Below, one piece after another: positions 7,947 to 15,518 of a DNA stretch of 51,688 nucleotides (within the stretch, counting starts at the first letter, position 1; each line of letters begins with the position of its first letter). Both the position numbers and the translations under genes were made by a program. A model generated the notes under the pieces. It ran no database searches. It was not told the origin of the DNA and was given only the letters and a program-made list of their open reading frames with translations. The stretch covers positions 1 to 51,688 of the forward strand of contig JBBAED010000008.1 in assembly GCA_041656115.1 (NCBI GenBank), read 5' to 3'. The stretch comes from Dehalococcoidales bacterium (lineage in GTDB: Bacteria > Chloroflexota > Dehalococcoidia > Dehalococcoidales > UBA5627).

Positions 7947-9017
7947 TTAACCCATTGCCTCCCTGATATCTTCCAATGGCACTTTATCGGTAAGATAAGC
8001 ATCGCCGATACCGCGCGGCAGGGCAAACCTGATTTTTCCGTTTGTCACTTTTTTATCATGCTTCATTGCATCTAAAACCTTTTCTCGGTCAATTTCCGGA
8101 ACTACCGTCGGTAACCCGAATTCGGTTATGAGCTTTTCAAGTTCTGTCAGTTCACAGCTTTGGAAAGTTCCTGTTTTTAACGCAATTTTGGCTTCAATTA
8201 CCATTCCGATAGCTACCGCCTGTCCGTGGGTTATATTAAAATCGGAAACTGTTTCGATGGCATGCCCGACGGTATGCCCGTAGTTTAAGATATTTCTTAA
8301 ACCCATATCCGTTTCGTCTTGTGTTACGATTGCTGCTTTAATGCTTGCCGCGCGGAAAATTGTTTCCTCCAATATTTTCCCGTCTCGGGCGGTAATGGCA
8401 TTAAGGTTTTCTTTAAGAAAGCCAAAAAAATCATTATCGCGGATTACGGCGCTTTTTATTACCTCCGCCATTCCGCCGGTAAACTCTTTTTGCGGTAATG
8501 TTTTTAGGGTTTCCGTGTCGGTAATTACCAACTTGGGCTGGTAAAAAGTGCCGATTTTATTTTTGAGCTTGCCGTGGTCAACCGCAACCTTCCCGCCGAT
8601 ACTGCTATCAACTTGTGCCAGCAGGGTAGTGGGGATTTGCACCAGCGGCACCCCTCGCATATAGGTAGCCGCCACAAAACCGGCAAGGTCTCCGATAACG
8701 CCGCCGCCGAGGGCAATTATTACGGTGTTGCGTTCGGCAAAGCAATTTGTGAGCTCCTCGTATAACCGGCCGGCTGTTTCTAACGTTTTGTATTCTTCCC
8801 CGTCGGGAACCGTAAGCAGGTTTACGCTTAAACCGCTTTGCGACAAAGAATCCTTAAGCTTGTTGCCGTACAGTGCGCTAACGGTTGGGTTGGTAATAAT
8901 AACATACCTTTTTCCGTCGATTGTTTCGGATAAAAGCTCGCCCGTGCGGTTCAGCAAATTGCTGCCGATTAAAATATCGCAACTCTTATTACCCGGTTTC
9001 ACGTTAACGGTTTTCAT
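7947..9017 (-). CDS. aroB: 3-dehydroquinate synthase
   Basis: This 356-residue NAD+ and metal-dependent enzyme cyclises DAHP to 3-dehydroquinate. Visible motifs are GGGVIGDLAGFVAATYMRG (nucleotide and substrate binding), PTTLLAQVDSSIGGK, the metal ligand region GMAEVIKSAVI, and the His motifs NYGHTVGHAIE and HGQAVAIGM. The start codon directly follows the aroF stop with no gap. Confidence 0.95.
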   Translation of the reverse strand: MKTVNVKPGNKSCDILIGSNLLNRTGELLSETIDGKRYVIITNPTVSALYGNKLKDSLSQSGLSVNLLTVPDGEEYKTLETAGRLYEELTNCFAERNTVIIALGGGVIGDLAGFVAATYMRGVPLVQIPTTLLAQVDSSIGGKVAVDHGKLKNKIGTFYQPKLVITDTETLKTLPQKEFTGGMAEVIKSAVIRDNDFFGFLKENLNAITARDGKILEETIFRAASIKAAIVTQDETDMGLRNILNYGHTVGHAIETVSDFNITHGQAVAIGMVIEAKIALKTGTFQSCELTELEKLITEFGLPTVVPEIDREKVLDAMKHDKKVTNGKIRFALPRGIGDAYLTDKVPLEDIREAMG

Positions 9018-10088
9018 TTAACTGCTTTTCTTTTTATAAGATTTTACAACTTCGCTGATGCGTATGGAAGCCTCAACAACATCTTTTAATTCTTCCGGTG
9101 TTATCATCTGTTTGGCATCAACGATGGCTTCCTTCGGATTATAATGCGATTCAATCACCAAACCGTGTGCCCCGCCGGCAATAGCGGCACAGCTTAAATC
9201 GAATATTAAGTCACGTCTGCCGGCGGCGTGGCTGGGATCTACTATAATAGGTAAGTAAGTTTCTCTTTTAATAACCGGCACCGCGCCTAAATCCAAAATA
9301 TATCTGGTATAACTGTTGCCTTTGCCGACGGGCACAATGCCGCGCTCACAAAGGATAACATCTTTGTTGCCTTCGGCGACAATATATTCGGAAAAAGAAA
9401 GAAATTCTTCGATACTGGCTCCGAAGTGCCTTTTTAAAAGAACCGGCTTACCGGCTCTGCCGACCCTGCTAAGGAGGTCCTGGTCGTACATATTGCGGGC
9501 ACCAATTTGTAAAATATCGGCATATTCGGCAATAAGTTCCGTTTGAGATTCCCCCCTAACCTCGGTCATCACCGGCATTTCGTATTCATGTCCGGCATCA
9601 CGCAGCCAGCCGAGTGCTTCTCTGGCTTCGGTTTCACCGAGTGAACCGAGCCCTTGGAAGGAATGTACGGAGCTTCGCGGTTTGTAAATCCCGCCTCTTA
9701 AAATTTTGGCGCCGGCCGCTTTGACTTCTTTGGCGATGCGAAAAACTTGCTCGCGGCTTTCTACGGCACAGGGGCCGGCAATTATAACGGGCTCGTCTCC
9801 GCCGATATTGACATCGCCGACTTTAACGATACGGCTTGCGCTTTTTCCGATAAACGGATCGCTGTAGTCGCGGCTAATCAGCTTGTACGGTGTTTCCACC
9901 ATTCTGGCATCTTTAACACCGGGCATCAGGGCCAGATTAGCAAATGAGATTTTGCTTTCATCCCCGATTAACCCGATAATTGTCAGAAATTCACCTTGCG
10001 AAACATCGACTCTAAGCCCATGTTTCTTGATTTCATCAACCACGTCTTTAATCTGTTCTTTGGTAGCGCCCTTTTCCATTATAATCAT
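9018..10088 (-). CDS. aroF: 3-deoxy-7-phosphoheptulonate synthase, type I beta with N-terminal regulatory domain
   Basis: This enzyme condenses PEP and erythrose-4-phosphate to DAHP, the entry step. The 356-residue chain begins with a ferredoxin-like domain of about 70-85 residues, as in Thermotoga DAHP synthase. The barrel follows with GPCAVES, KPRSS, RHFGASIEEF, CERGI and DPSHAAGRR. The frame is open to 10142, but the ATG at 10088 has AGGAGG upstream and matches the family start (MIIMEKGAT). The longer start would lie inside a terminator hairpin. It is the first structural gene after the attenuator. Confidence 0.94.
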   Translation of the reverse strand: MIIMEKGATKEQIKDVVDEIKKHGLRVDVSQGEFLTIIGLIGDESKISFANLALMPGVKDARMVETPYKLISRDYSDPFIGKSASRIVKVGDVNIGGDEPVIIAGPCAVESREQVFRIAKEVKAAGAKILRGGIYKPRSSVHSFQGLGSLGETEAREALGWLRDAGHEYEMPVMTEVRGESQTELIAEYADILQIGARNMYDQDLLSRVGRAGKPVLLKRHFGASIEEFLSFSEYIVAEGNKDVILCERGIVPVGKGNSYTRYILDLGAVPVIKRETYLPIIVDPSHAAGRRDLIFDLSCAAIAGGAHGLVIESHYNPKEAIVDAKQMITPEELKDVVEASIRISEVVKSYKKKSS

Positions 10089-10123
10089 GCCCGTTGTTCC
10101 TCCTGTTTTCGACTTACCCTCGT

Positions 10124-10153
10124 AAAATAAAAAATCCTCCACAGGGAGGATTT
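10124..10153 (-). terminator. Attenuator terminator in the aro leader
   Basis: On the minus strand a perfect 9-bp stem (AAATCCTCC at 10153-10145 with GGAGGATTT at 10140-10132) closes a 4-nt loop and is followed by TTTATTTT. It lies between the promoter and aroF, so it must be bypassed for the operon to be expressed. Its 5' arm can instead pair with the end of the leader-peptide cistron. Confidence 0.85.
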
Positions 10154-10260
10154 AAAAATAACTTATCTAAATGTTTTAATGCTTCAGCGGATAATCAAAT
10201 ACCTCCCCGAGCGCCGCTGCGGCACCAGGTAAAATAGTATTCGTAATAAAAAAAGGTATT
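10144..10260 (-). promoter_or_regulatory. Aromatic amino acid attenuator: alternative RNA pairings 1:2 and 2:3
   Basis: Region 1, AATACCT (10260-10254), lies at the first Phe codon of the leader peptide. Region 2, GGGGAGGTATTT (10208-10197), covers its last codons and stop. Region 3, AAATCCTCCC (10153-10144), is the terminator 5' arm. Regions 1 and 2 pair perfectly over 7 bp (AATACCT/AGGTATT). Regions 2 and 3 pair as GGGAGG-T-ATTT against AAATCCTCCC, 10 bp with one bulge. A ribosome stalled on Phe/Tyr codons would cover region 1, free 2:3 and prevent termination. One that reaches the stop would cover region 2 and allow termination. The pairings are read from sequence; the mechanism is inferred from the trp/phe paradigm. 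Confidence 0.8.
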
Positions 10261-10272
10261 TTGATTCATCAT
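10195..10272 (-). CDS. Aro operon leader peptide (Phe/Tyr/Trp-rich, 25 aa)
   Basis: The ATG at 10272 opens a 25-codon frame ending in TGA at 10197-10195. Residues 6-16 read TFFYYEYYFTW: three Phe, four Tyr and one Trp in eleven codons, followed by a Gly/Arg-rich end. It begins about 26 nt after the predicted transcription start and ends 42 nt before the attenuator stem. The composition mirrors pheL and trpL control peptides but covers all three aromatic amino acids, matching an operon that makes their common precursor. Weak point: the nearest purine-rich sequence (AAGGA) is about 18 nt upstream, so translation may be inefficient or start otherwise. Confidence 0.8.
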   Translation of the reverse strand: MMNQNTFFYYEYYFTWCRSGARGGI

Positions 10273-10304
10273 GATTGTTTATGCGTTTTTTCCTTAATAC
10301 AGGG

Positions 10305-10333
10305 AATATATCACCGTAAATAACATTTGTCAA
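10305..10333 (-). promoter_or_regulatory. Main promoter of the aro operon
   Basis: Minus-strand TTGACA (10333-10328), a 17-bp spacer and TATATT (10310-10305) are close to sigma-70 consensus. The transcript would start near 10298 and carry the leader peptide and attenuator. Confidence 0.8.
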
Positions 10334-10351
10334 GAAGGGGTGTTTTCTGCT

Positions 10352-10360
10352 ATTATATCA
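10352..10360 (-). promoter_or_regulatory. Possible second aro promoter (extended -10)
   Basis: Minus-strand TGATATAAT is a full extended -10 element without a good -35. It lies about 47 bp upstream of the main promoter's -10 and could give a longer leader transcript. Confidence 0.35.
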
Positions 10361-10394
10361 CTTGATTATTTAAATATTTACGAGCTTAGGGTTA

Positions 10395-10424
10395 TTGACA
10401 CGGCATCGTTTGCTGTGTTAGACT
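10395..10424 (+). promoter_or_regulatory. Promoter of the ribosomal superoperon
   Basis: A perfect -35, TTGACA (10395-10400), lies 18 bp from TAGACT (10419-10424). It diverges from the aro promoter with the two -35 boxes about 60 bp apart. The leader to rpsL would be about 120 nt. Confidence 0.65.
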
Positions 10425-10497
10425 AGAGTGCTGTTGCTAGCCACCTCAGCATTTGTAATTGGCTGGATAGTATTTTCGGCCGATTCGATTGGCGAGT

Positions 10498-10524
10498 AAA
10501 GGATGAGCCAAAAGCTCATCCTTT
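10498..10524 (+). promoter_or_regulatory. Perfect 11-bp hairpin in the rpsL leader
   Basis: AAAGGATGAGC (10498-10508) pairs perfectly with GCTCATCCTTT (10514-10524) around a CAAAA loop, 27 nt before the rpsL start. No T tract follows, so it is not a standard terminator. It may be a site for autogenous control by a ribosomal protein or simply protect the mRNA; both are inference. Confidence 0.6.
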
Positions 10525-10551
10525 GAAATTGTTTGGCTAAAGGGGGATAAG

Positions 10552-10977
10552 TTGCCCACAGTAAATCAGTTAGTAAGAAAAGGACGCGTAAAGGGTACTA
10601 AGAAAACCAAGACACCGGCTCTTAGATATACCTATAATTCGTTGAAGAATAAGGTAGTCAGAGGGGCTGGGTCTCCTCAGAAGCGCGGCGTTTGTGTACA
10701 GGTGAGAACTACTACACCTAAAAAACCTAATTCCGCTTTACGCAAAATTGCAAGAGTAAGGCTTTCCAATCATATGGAAGTTACAGCCTATATTCCCGGC
10801 GAGGGTCATGAGCTGCAGGAGCACTCCGTTGTGCTTATCCGCGGCGGTCGTGTACCTGATTTACCCGGTGTCCGCTATCACATCGTGAGAGGGGCTCTGG
10901 ATGCCAGCGGCGTGTCTAAACGCAAACAAGGTCGCAGTAAATACGGAAGTAAACGGGAAAAGAAAGCGAAAGCCTAG
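10552..10977 (+). CDS. rpsL: 30S ribosomal protein S12
   Basis: S12 sits at the decoding centre. The 141-residue sequence has the invariant PKKPNSALRK (56-65), GGRVPDLPGVRYH and the C-terminal RSKYG. Relative to E. coli it carries about 15 extra residues between the N-terminus and SPQKRGVC, as in Bacillus-type S12. The start is TTG, with AGGGGG six nt upstream. First gene of the superoperon. Confidence 0.97.
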   Translation: MPTVNQLVRKGRVKGTKKTKTPALRYTYNSLKNKVVRGAGSPQKRGVCVQVRTTTPKKPNSALRKIARVRLSNHMEVTAYIPGEGHELQEHSVVLIRGGRVPDLPGVRYHIVRGALDASGVSKRKQGRSKYGSKREKKAKA

Positions 10978-10989
10978 TTAGGAGGAAGC

Positions 10990-11460
10990 ATGCCAAGGCG
11001 GGCAGTTGTTAAAAGAAGTGAAGTTCAGCCTGATTCCAAGTTCAATAACTTGACGATCAGCAAGTTGGTAAATAAAGTTATGATCGGCGGTAAGAAAACC
11101 ACCGCGCAGCGTGTTGTTTATGATGCGCTGGATATCATCGGCGCCAGAGAGGGCAAGGAGCCTGTTGCAATTATGGAATTGGGGCTGCGAAATGCCACCC
11201 CGTTACTTGAAGTTAAGGCTCGCCGTGTCGGCGGTGCCACCTATCAGGTACCGGTTGAAGTTAGGGCAGGCCGTAATACCGCTCTTGCAATTAGGTGGGT
11301 GTTAAAAGCGGCTAAGGCCAGATCCGGTAAATCCATGGCCGAAAAATTGGCAGCCGAGCTTATCGATGCCTCAAAAGGGCAGGGCGCTGCGGTTAAGAAA
11401 AGAGAAGATACCCACAAGATGGCAGAAGCCAACAGGGCGTTTGCTCATTACAGGTGGTAA
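10990..11460 (+). CDS. rpsG: 30S ribosomal protein S7
   Basis: This 156-residue 16S-binding assembly protein of the 30S head has normal length, starts with MPRRAVVKR and ends with the conserved HKMAEANRAFAHYRW. It lies 12 nt after rpsL with GGAGG before its ATG, the typical str-operon order. In other bacteria S7 represses the str operon; no such site could be identified here. Confidence 0.97.
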   Translation: MPRRAVVKRSEVQPDSKFNNLTISKLVNKVMIGGKKTTAQRVVYDALDIIGAREGKEPVAIMELGLRNATPLLEVKARRVGGATYQVPVEVRAGRNTALAIRWVLKAAKARSGKSMAEKLAAELIDASKGQGAAVKKREDTHKMAEANRAFAHYRW

Positions 11461-11535
11461 TTATTTCGGATTTATTCCGGAGCTTATAATATAAATTTAA
11501 ATTAAACAAAGCAGAATTAAGAAAAGGAACTGTGA

Positions 11536-13620
11536 ATGTCTTCCAGAAGTTTCCCTTTAGATAAAATACGTAATATAGGAATTATAGCTCATATCGATGC
11601 CGGCAAGACCACGGTTACCGAGAGGATACTGTTTTTTACCGGTAGGACCTATAAGTTGGGTGAAACCCACGAAGGTACCGCCGTTATGGATTGGATGGAG
11701 CAAGAGCGCGCCAGGGGTATTACAATTACTTCGGCGGCAACGACATGCCATTGGAAAGATGCTCGCATCAATATTATTGATACACCCGGACACGTTGATT
11801 TCACCGCCGAGGTGGAGCGCAGCTTAAGAGTGCTCGACGGCGGCGTTGTTGTGTTTGACGGCGTAGCCGGTGTTGAGGCCCAATCGGAAACGGTTTGGCG
11901 TCAAGCCGATAAATATCAGGTTCCCAGAATTTGTTTCATTAACAAGATGGATAGAATAGGCGCCAACTTTGAGAGATGCGTTGCCATGATTAAGGACCGC
12001 CTCAAGGCAAAGCCGATTGTAATCCAGATGCCGATGGGCAAAGAAGACGAATTCAAAGGCATTATTGATGTTATCGAGATGAAGGCGTGGTTTTTAAGCG
12101 GTAAGGCGGATGACAAGCCTCAGGAAGTTGAGGTTCCCGCTGACGAAAAAGACCGCCTTGCGAAATACAGAAATGAGCTTATTGAAAGTCTTTCCGAGTT
12201 TGATGACAATATAATGAATTTATATTTGGACGGGGCCGAAATCCCTGTTGCGGATATCAAGTCCGCCGTCAGGAAGGTTACCCTTGCCAATGAGGCTATT
12301 CCTGTTTTGTGCGGCAGCGCTTTGAAGAATAAAGGTGTACATCCACTCTTGGATTCAATTGTTGCTTATTTGCCGTCACCGTTGGATATGCCTCCGGTTA
12401 TCGGGAAAAATCCCGCGACTCAGGAAGATGTAATCCGTCCGGTTGATGACGATGCTCCGTTCGCGGCGCTGGCTTTCAAAGTTGTGGCCGACCCGTTTGT
12501 CGGGCGTTTGGTGTATCTCAGGGTTTACTCTGGTAAGATTAAATCGGGGGTACAGGTATTTAATGCTACAAGCGGCAAGAAAGAGCGCATCGGCCGTTTA
12601 TTAATTATGCATGCCAATCGTCACGAAGAGGTGGACGAAATTGATTGTGGTTCCATTGTGGCCGCGATGGGTCTTAAGGATACTTTTACCGGCGATACCA
12701 TTTCCGATATTAGTAATCAGGTTTTGCTGGAAACGATTAAGTTCCCGATTCCGGTGATTTCAATCGCTGTTGAACCCAAAACAAGGGCCGACAGAGATAA
12801 GCTGGGTGAAGCCCTGCAGAAAATGACCGAAGAAGATCCGACGTTTAAAGTTGAATTTAACGAAGAAACCGGGCAAACGGTAATTTCAGGAATGGGCGAG
12901 CTCCATCTTGAGGTTATTGTGAGCCGTTTACTTAGTGAATATAAAGTGGAAGCCAGTGTCGGTCAACCGAAGGTGTCTTACAAAGAAACTATTACCTCAA
13001 CCGTTAAGGCAGAGGGTAAGTTTGTCAGGCAATCCGGCGGTCACGGACAATACGGTCATGTCCGTATTGAAATGGAACCCTTGGAGCGTGGTGCCGGCTT
13101 CCAATTTGTAGATACCATCAAAGGTGGTGTATTATCTAGGTCTTATATTGCAGCCGCTGAGCAGGGAATTAAAGAGGCGATGGAGACAGGCGGGGTTATT
13201 GGGTATCCCGTTATCGATGTCAAGGTGAGCCTCTACGACGGAAGTTACCACGAAGTCGATTCTTCCGAAATGGCTTTTAAAACAGCCGGCTCGATGGCTT
13301 TTAAAGAAGGTGTGAGGAAAGGGAACCCCGTTATTTTAGAACCTCATATGAAATTAGAGGTAGTTACTCCGGGGCAGTTCCTTGGTGATATCATTGGTGA
13401 TATCAGTTCTCGCAGGGGTAGTGTGGAAAGTATGGAAACTTTTGGTGACACTATGACCGTTCGTTGCCAAGTCCCGCTGTCCGAGGTGTTTGGTTATACC
13501 ACCAGCCTCAGGTCAATGACTCAGGGCAGGGCAACACATTCAATGGAGTTCTTCCGGTATGAAGAAATGCCGGCTCATTTGGCTTGCGAGTTAAAATCTA
13601 AACTCGCCGGAGAAAGTTAG
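11536..13620 (+). CDS. fusA: Elongation factor G
   Basis: This 694-residue translocation GTPase has G1 AHIDAGKT (18-25), the switch I Thr in GITIT, G3 DTPGHVDF (82-89) and G4 NKMD (136-139). The later domains include the GGHGQYGHV segment of domain IV. Full length, five domains. The 75-nt gap from rpsG is A/T-rich and holds a TATAAT (11485-11490) with no good -35, so a weak internal promoter is possible. The next gene is rpsJ rather than tuf. Confidence 0.97.
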   Translation: MSSRSFPLDKIRNIGIIAHIDAGKTTVTERILFFTGRTYKLGETHEGTAVMDWMEQERARGITITSAATTCHWKDARINIIDTPGHVDFTAEVERSLRVLDGGVVVFDGVAGVEAQSETVWRQADKYQVPRICFINKMDRIGANFERCVAMIKDRLKAKPIVIQMPMGKEDEFKGIIDVIEMKAWFLSGKADDKPQEVEVPADEKDRLAKYRNELIESLSEFDDNIMNLYLDGAEIPVADIKSAVRKVTLANEAIPVLCGSALKNKGVHPLLDSIVAYLPSPLDMPPVIGKNPATQEDVIRPVDDDAPFAALAFKVVADPFVGRLVYLRVYSGKIKSGVQVFNATSGKKERIGRLLIMHANRHEEVDEIDCGSIVAAMGLKDTFTGDTISDISNQVLLETIKFPIPVISIAVEPKTRADRDKLGEALQKMTEEDPTFKVEFNEETGQTVISGMGELHLEVIVSRLLSEYKVEASVGQPKVSYKETITSTVKAEGKFVRQSGGHGQYGHVRIEMEPLERGAGFQFVDTIKGGVLSRSYIAAAEQGIKEAMETGGVIGYPVIDVKVSLYDGSYHEVDSSEMAFKTAGSMAFKEGVRKGNPVILEPHMKLEVVTPGQFLGDIIGDISSRRGSVESMETFGDTMTVRCQVPLSEVFGYTTSLRSMTQGRATHSMEFFRYEEMPAHLACELKSKLAGES

Positions 13621-13641
13621 TTAAATCTGGAGCAAATATAA

Positions 13642-13950
13642 ATGGCAAAGCAAAAAATACGAATTAAACTTAAAGGTTTCGATCATAAGATTCTGGACCA
13701 AGCAGCCCAGCAGATAATCGGTGCGCTGGAAAGAACCGGTGCGGTTACAGTCGGACCTGTTCCTCTACCTACCAGAATCAAAAGGTTCTCTGTAATCCGA
13801 TCTCCTTTTATTGATAAGGATTCCCAGGAAGCCTTTGAAATGAGAACGCACAAAAGATTAATCGATATTGTGGAAACCACATCAAAAACGATAGATGCCC
13901 TGACGAACTTAAACTTACCGTCGGGTGTTTCTATAGATATTAAGTTGTAG
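13642..13950 (+). CDS. rpsJ: 30S ribosomal protein S10
   Basis: This 102-residue protein of the 30S head is also the NusE antitermination partner of NusB. The conserved IKRFSVIRSPFIDKDSQE and FEMRTHKRLIDI segments are present. It follows fusA by 21 nt, so the S10 operon continues from the str operon without its own promoter or visible L4-type leader. Confidence 0.97.
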   Translation: MAKQKIRIKLKGFDHKILDQAAQQIIGALERTGAVTVGPVPLPTRIKRFSVIRSPFIDKDSQEAFEMRTHKRLIDIVETTSKTIDALTNLNLPSGVSIDIKL

Positions 13951-13963
13951 AAGAGTAATAATT

Positions 13964-14581
13964 ATGATAGACGGAATTATTGGAAGAAAATTGGGGATGA
14001 CCCAACTATTTGGAGAAGACGGCATAGCTGAGGCGGTTACCGTTATTGACGCCAGCCCTTGCGCGGTTGTACAGTTAAAGACTGTCGAAAAGGAAGGCTA
14101 TAACGCTGTCCAACTTGGATACGGCAAAGCCAAGAAACTGAAATCACCTGTAAAAGGACACCTCAAAGGACTTGGTGAATTTAGTTGTTTGCGGGAATTC
14201 AGGGTTGATAGCGTTGAAGGTATCAGTGTCGGCGATAAGGTTGATGTTGGTATGTTCCAGCCGGGTGATACCGTGGATGTCGTCGGAATATCCAAAGGTA
14301 AAGGCTTTGCCGGTGTTGTAAAACGCTACGGCTTTGGCGGCGGTATTAAAACGCACGGTCAGTCGGACAGATGGAGAGCTCCCGGTGCAATCGGTGCCGG
14401 TTCTACTCCCGGAAAGGTTCACAAAGGAACCAAAATGGCAGGCCGTATGGGCAATCAGAGGGTTACCGCTCGTAATTTAGTGGTTGTTAAAGCAGATGCC
14501 GAACGCAATATCCTTGTTGTCAGAGGGTCTGTCCCCGGTGCCAATAACGGAATAATACTTATAGGGAAATCAGGTAAATAA
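13964..14581 (+). CDS. rplC: 50S ribosomal protein L3
   Basis: This 205-residue early 23S-binding protein near the peptidyl-transferase centre has an N-terminal IIGRKLGMTQLF. The central extension GKGFAGVVKRYGFGGG leads into GSTPGKVHKGTKMAGRMG, the loop that reaches toward the A site. Length is normal. Spacing from rpsJ is 13 nt. Confidence 0.97.
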   Translation: MIDGIIGRKLGMTQLFGEDGIAEAVTVIDASPCAVVQLKTVEKEGYNAVQLGYGKAKKLKSPVKGHLKGLGEFSCLREFRVDSVEGISVGDKVDVGMFQPGDTVDVVGISKGKGFAGVVKRYGFGGGIKTHGQSDRWRAPGAIGAGSTPGKVHKGTKMAGRMGNQRVTARNLVVVKADAERNILVVRGSVPGANNGIILIGKSGK

Positions 14582-14584
14582 GAT

Positions 14585-15217
14585 ATGCAGATTCCAGTTT
14601 ATAGTATGTCAGGTGAGGTTGTTAAGCAAATAGATGTCAGCGATGACGTTTTTGCCGCACCTTTTAATGAAGCGGTAGTGCATCAGGCTGTTGTCAGACA
14701 GTTGGCCAATGCAAGACAAGGAACCGCCTCCACTAAAACCCGCGGTGAAGTAAGAGGAAGCAGCAGAAAGCTTTATCGACAAAAGCATACCGGTAACGCT
14801 CGTGCCGGATCCGCTAAATCTCCGCTGCGCCGTGGCGGTGGCGTAATCTTTGGCCCGAAACCGAGAAGTTATCGACAGGCGATGCCTAAAAAGATGCGCC
14901 GTTTGGCAATTAAAGGAATTCTTTCCGCAAAGGTCAAAGAGAACGAGTTAATTGTTCTTGATATGCTGGACTTTGCTGAGCCTAAAACAAAAGAAATGGC
15001 CAAGGTGCTTACGGCTTTGAATATTAATCAGTCGGCGCTGGTGGCGACAAGTGAAATGAAAATCAATGTAATCAAATCTGCGCGTAACATTCCCGATCTG
15101 AAAACTGTGCCGGCCAATCTTTTGAATGTAATCGATATGACCTCTCACAGGGTATTGCTGATGACCGAAGCGGCAGTTCGCCAGGTTGAGCAGTTATGGG
15201 GCAGGGAGGACGACTAA
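14585..15217 (+). CDS. rplD: 50S ribosomal protein L4
   Basis: This 210-residue tunnel-wall protein has the basic internal loop with STKTRGEVRGSSRKLYRQK and GSAKSPLRRGGG, which lines the exit tunnel. In gamma-proteobacteria L4 represses the S10 operon, but no equivalent leader is visible here. Its ATG lies 3 nt after rplC. Confidence 0.96.
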   Translation: MQIPVYSMSGEVVKQIDVSDDVFAAPFNEAVVHQAVVRQLANARQGTASTKTRGEVRGSSRKLYRQKHTGNARAGSAKSPLRRGGGVIFGPKPRSYRQAMPKKMRRLAIKGILSAKVKENELIVLDMLDFAEPKTKEMAKVLTALNINQSALVATSEMKINVIKSARNIPDLKTVPANLLNVIDMTSHRVLLMTEAAVRQVEQLWGREDD

Positions 15218-15218
15218 T

Positions 15219-15503
15219 ATGCATTTATACGAAGTGTTACGCGAACCGTTAATAACGGAAAAAGGAACTATACTGCAGGCCGACGGCAAGTATCTTTTTA
15301 AGGTTGCGGATAAGGCTACCAAACCGCAGATAAAACAGGCCGTTGAAACTGCTTTTAACGTTACCGTGTTATCGGTAAATATTATAAGAGTATCCGGAAT
15401 TAAGAAAAGAATGGGCAATCGCTTGGTCAATGTACCCGGTTGGAAAAAAGCGATTGTTACCCTTAAGGCCGGAGACAAGATAGAACTATTCGAAGGTGTT
15501 TAA
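15219..15503 (+). CDS. rplW: 50S ribosomal protein L23
   Basis: L23 lies at the tunnel exit and docks trigger factor and SRP. The start was placed at the ATG at 15219, one nt after the rplD stop, because MHLYEVLREPLITEKG is the family N-terminus. A longer frame from 15186 overlaps rplD and has no homologous sequence. The product has 94 residues, normal for the family. The loop GIKKRMGNRLVNVPGWKK is short. Confidence 0.95.
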   Translation: MHLYEVLREPLITEKGTILQADGKYLFKVADKATKPQIKQAVETAFNVTVLSVNIIRVSGIKKRMGNRLVNVPGWKKAIVTLKAGDKIELFEGV

Positions 15504-15518
15504 GGAGATTATATAAAA

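Noticed and set aside
9018..10142. Longer aroF start at 10142
   Set aside because: That start lies within the attenuator stem and adds 18 residues with no family match; ATG 10088 has a good ribosome site.
10144..10298. T-box riboswitch upstream of aroF
   Set aside because: No T-box consensus (AGGGTGGNACCGCG) or specifier stem is visible; the leader peptide and three-part pairing explain the terminator better.
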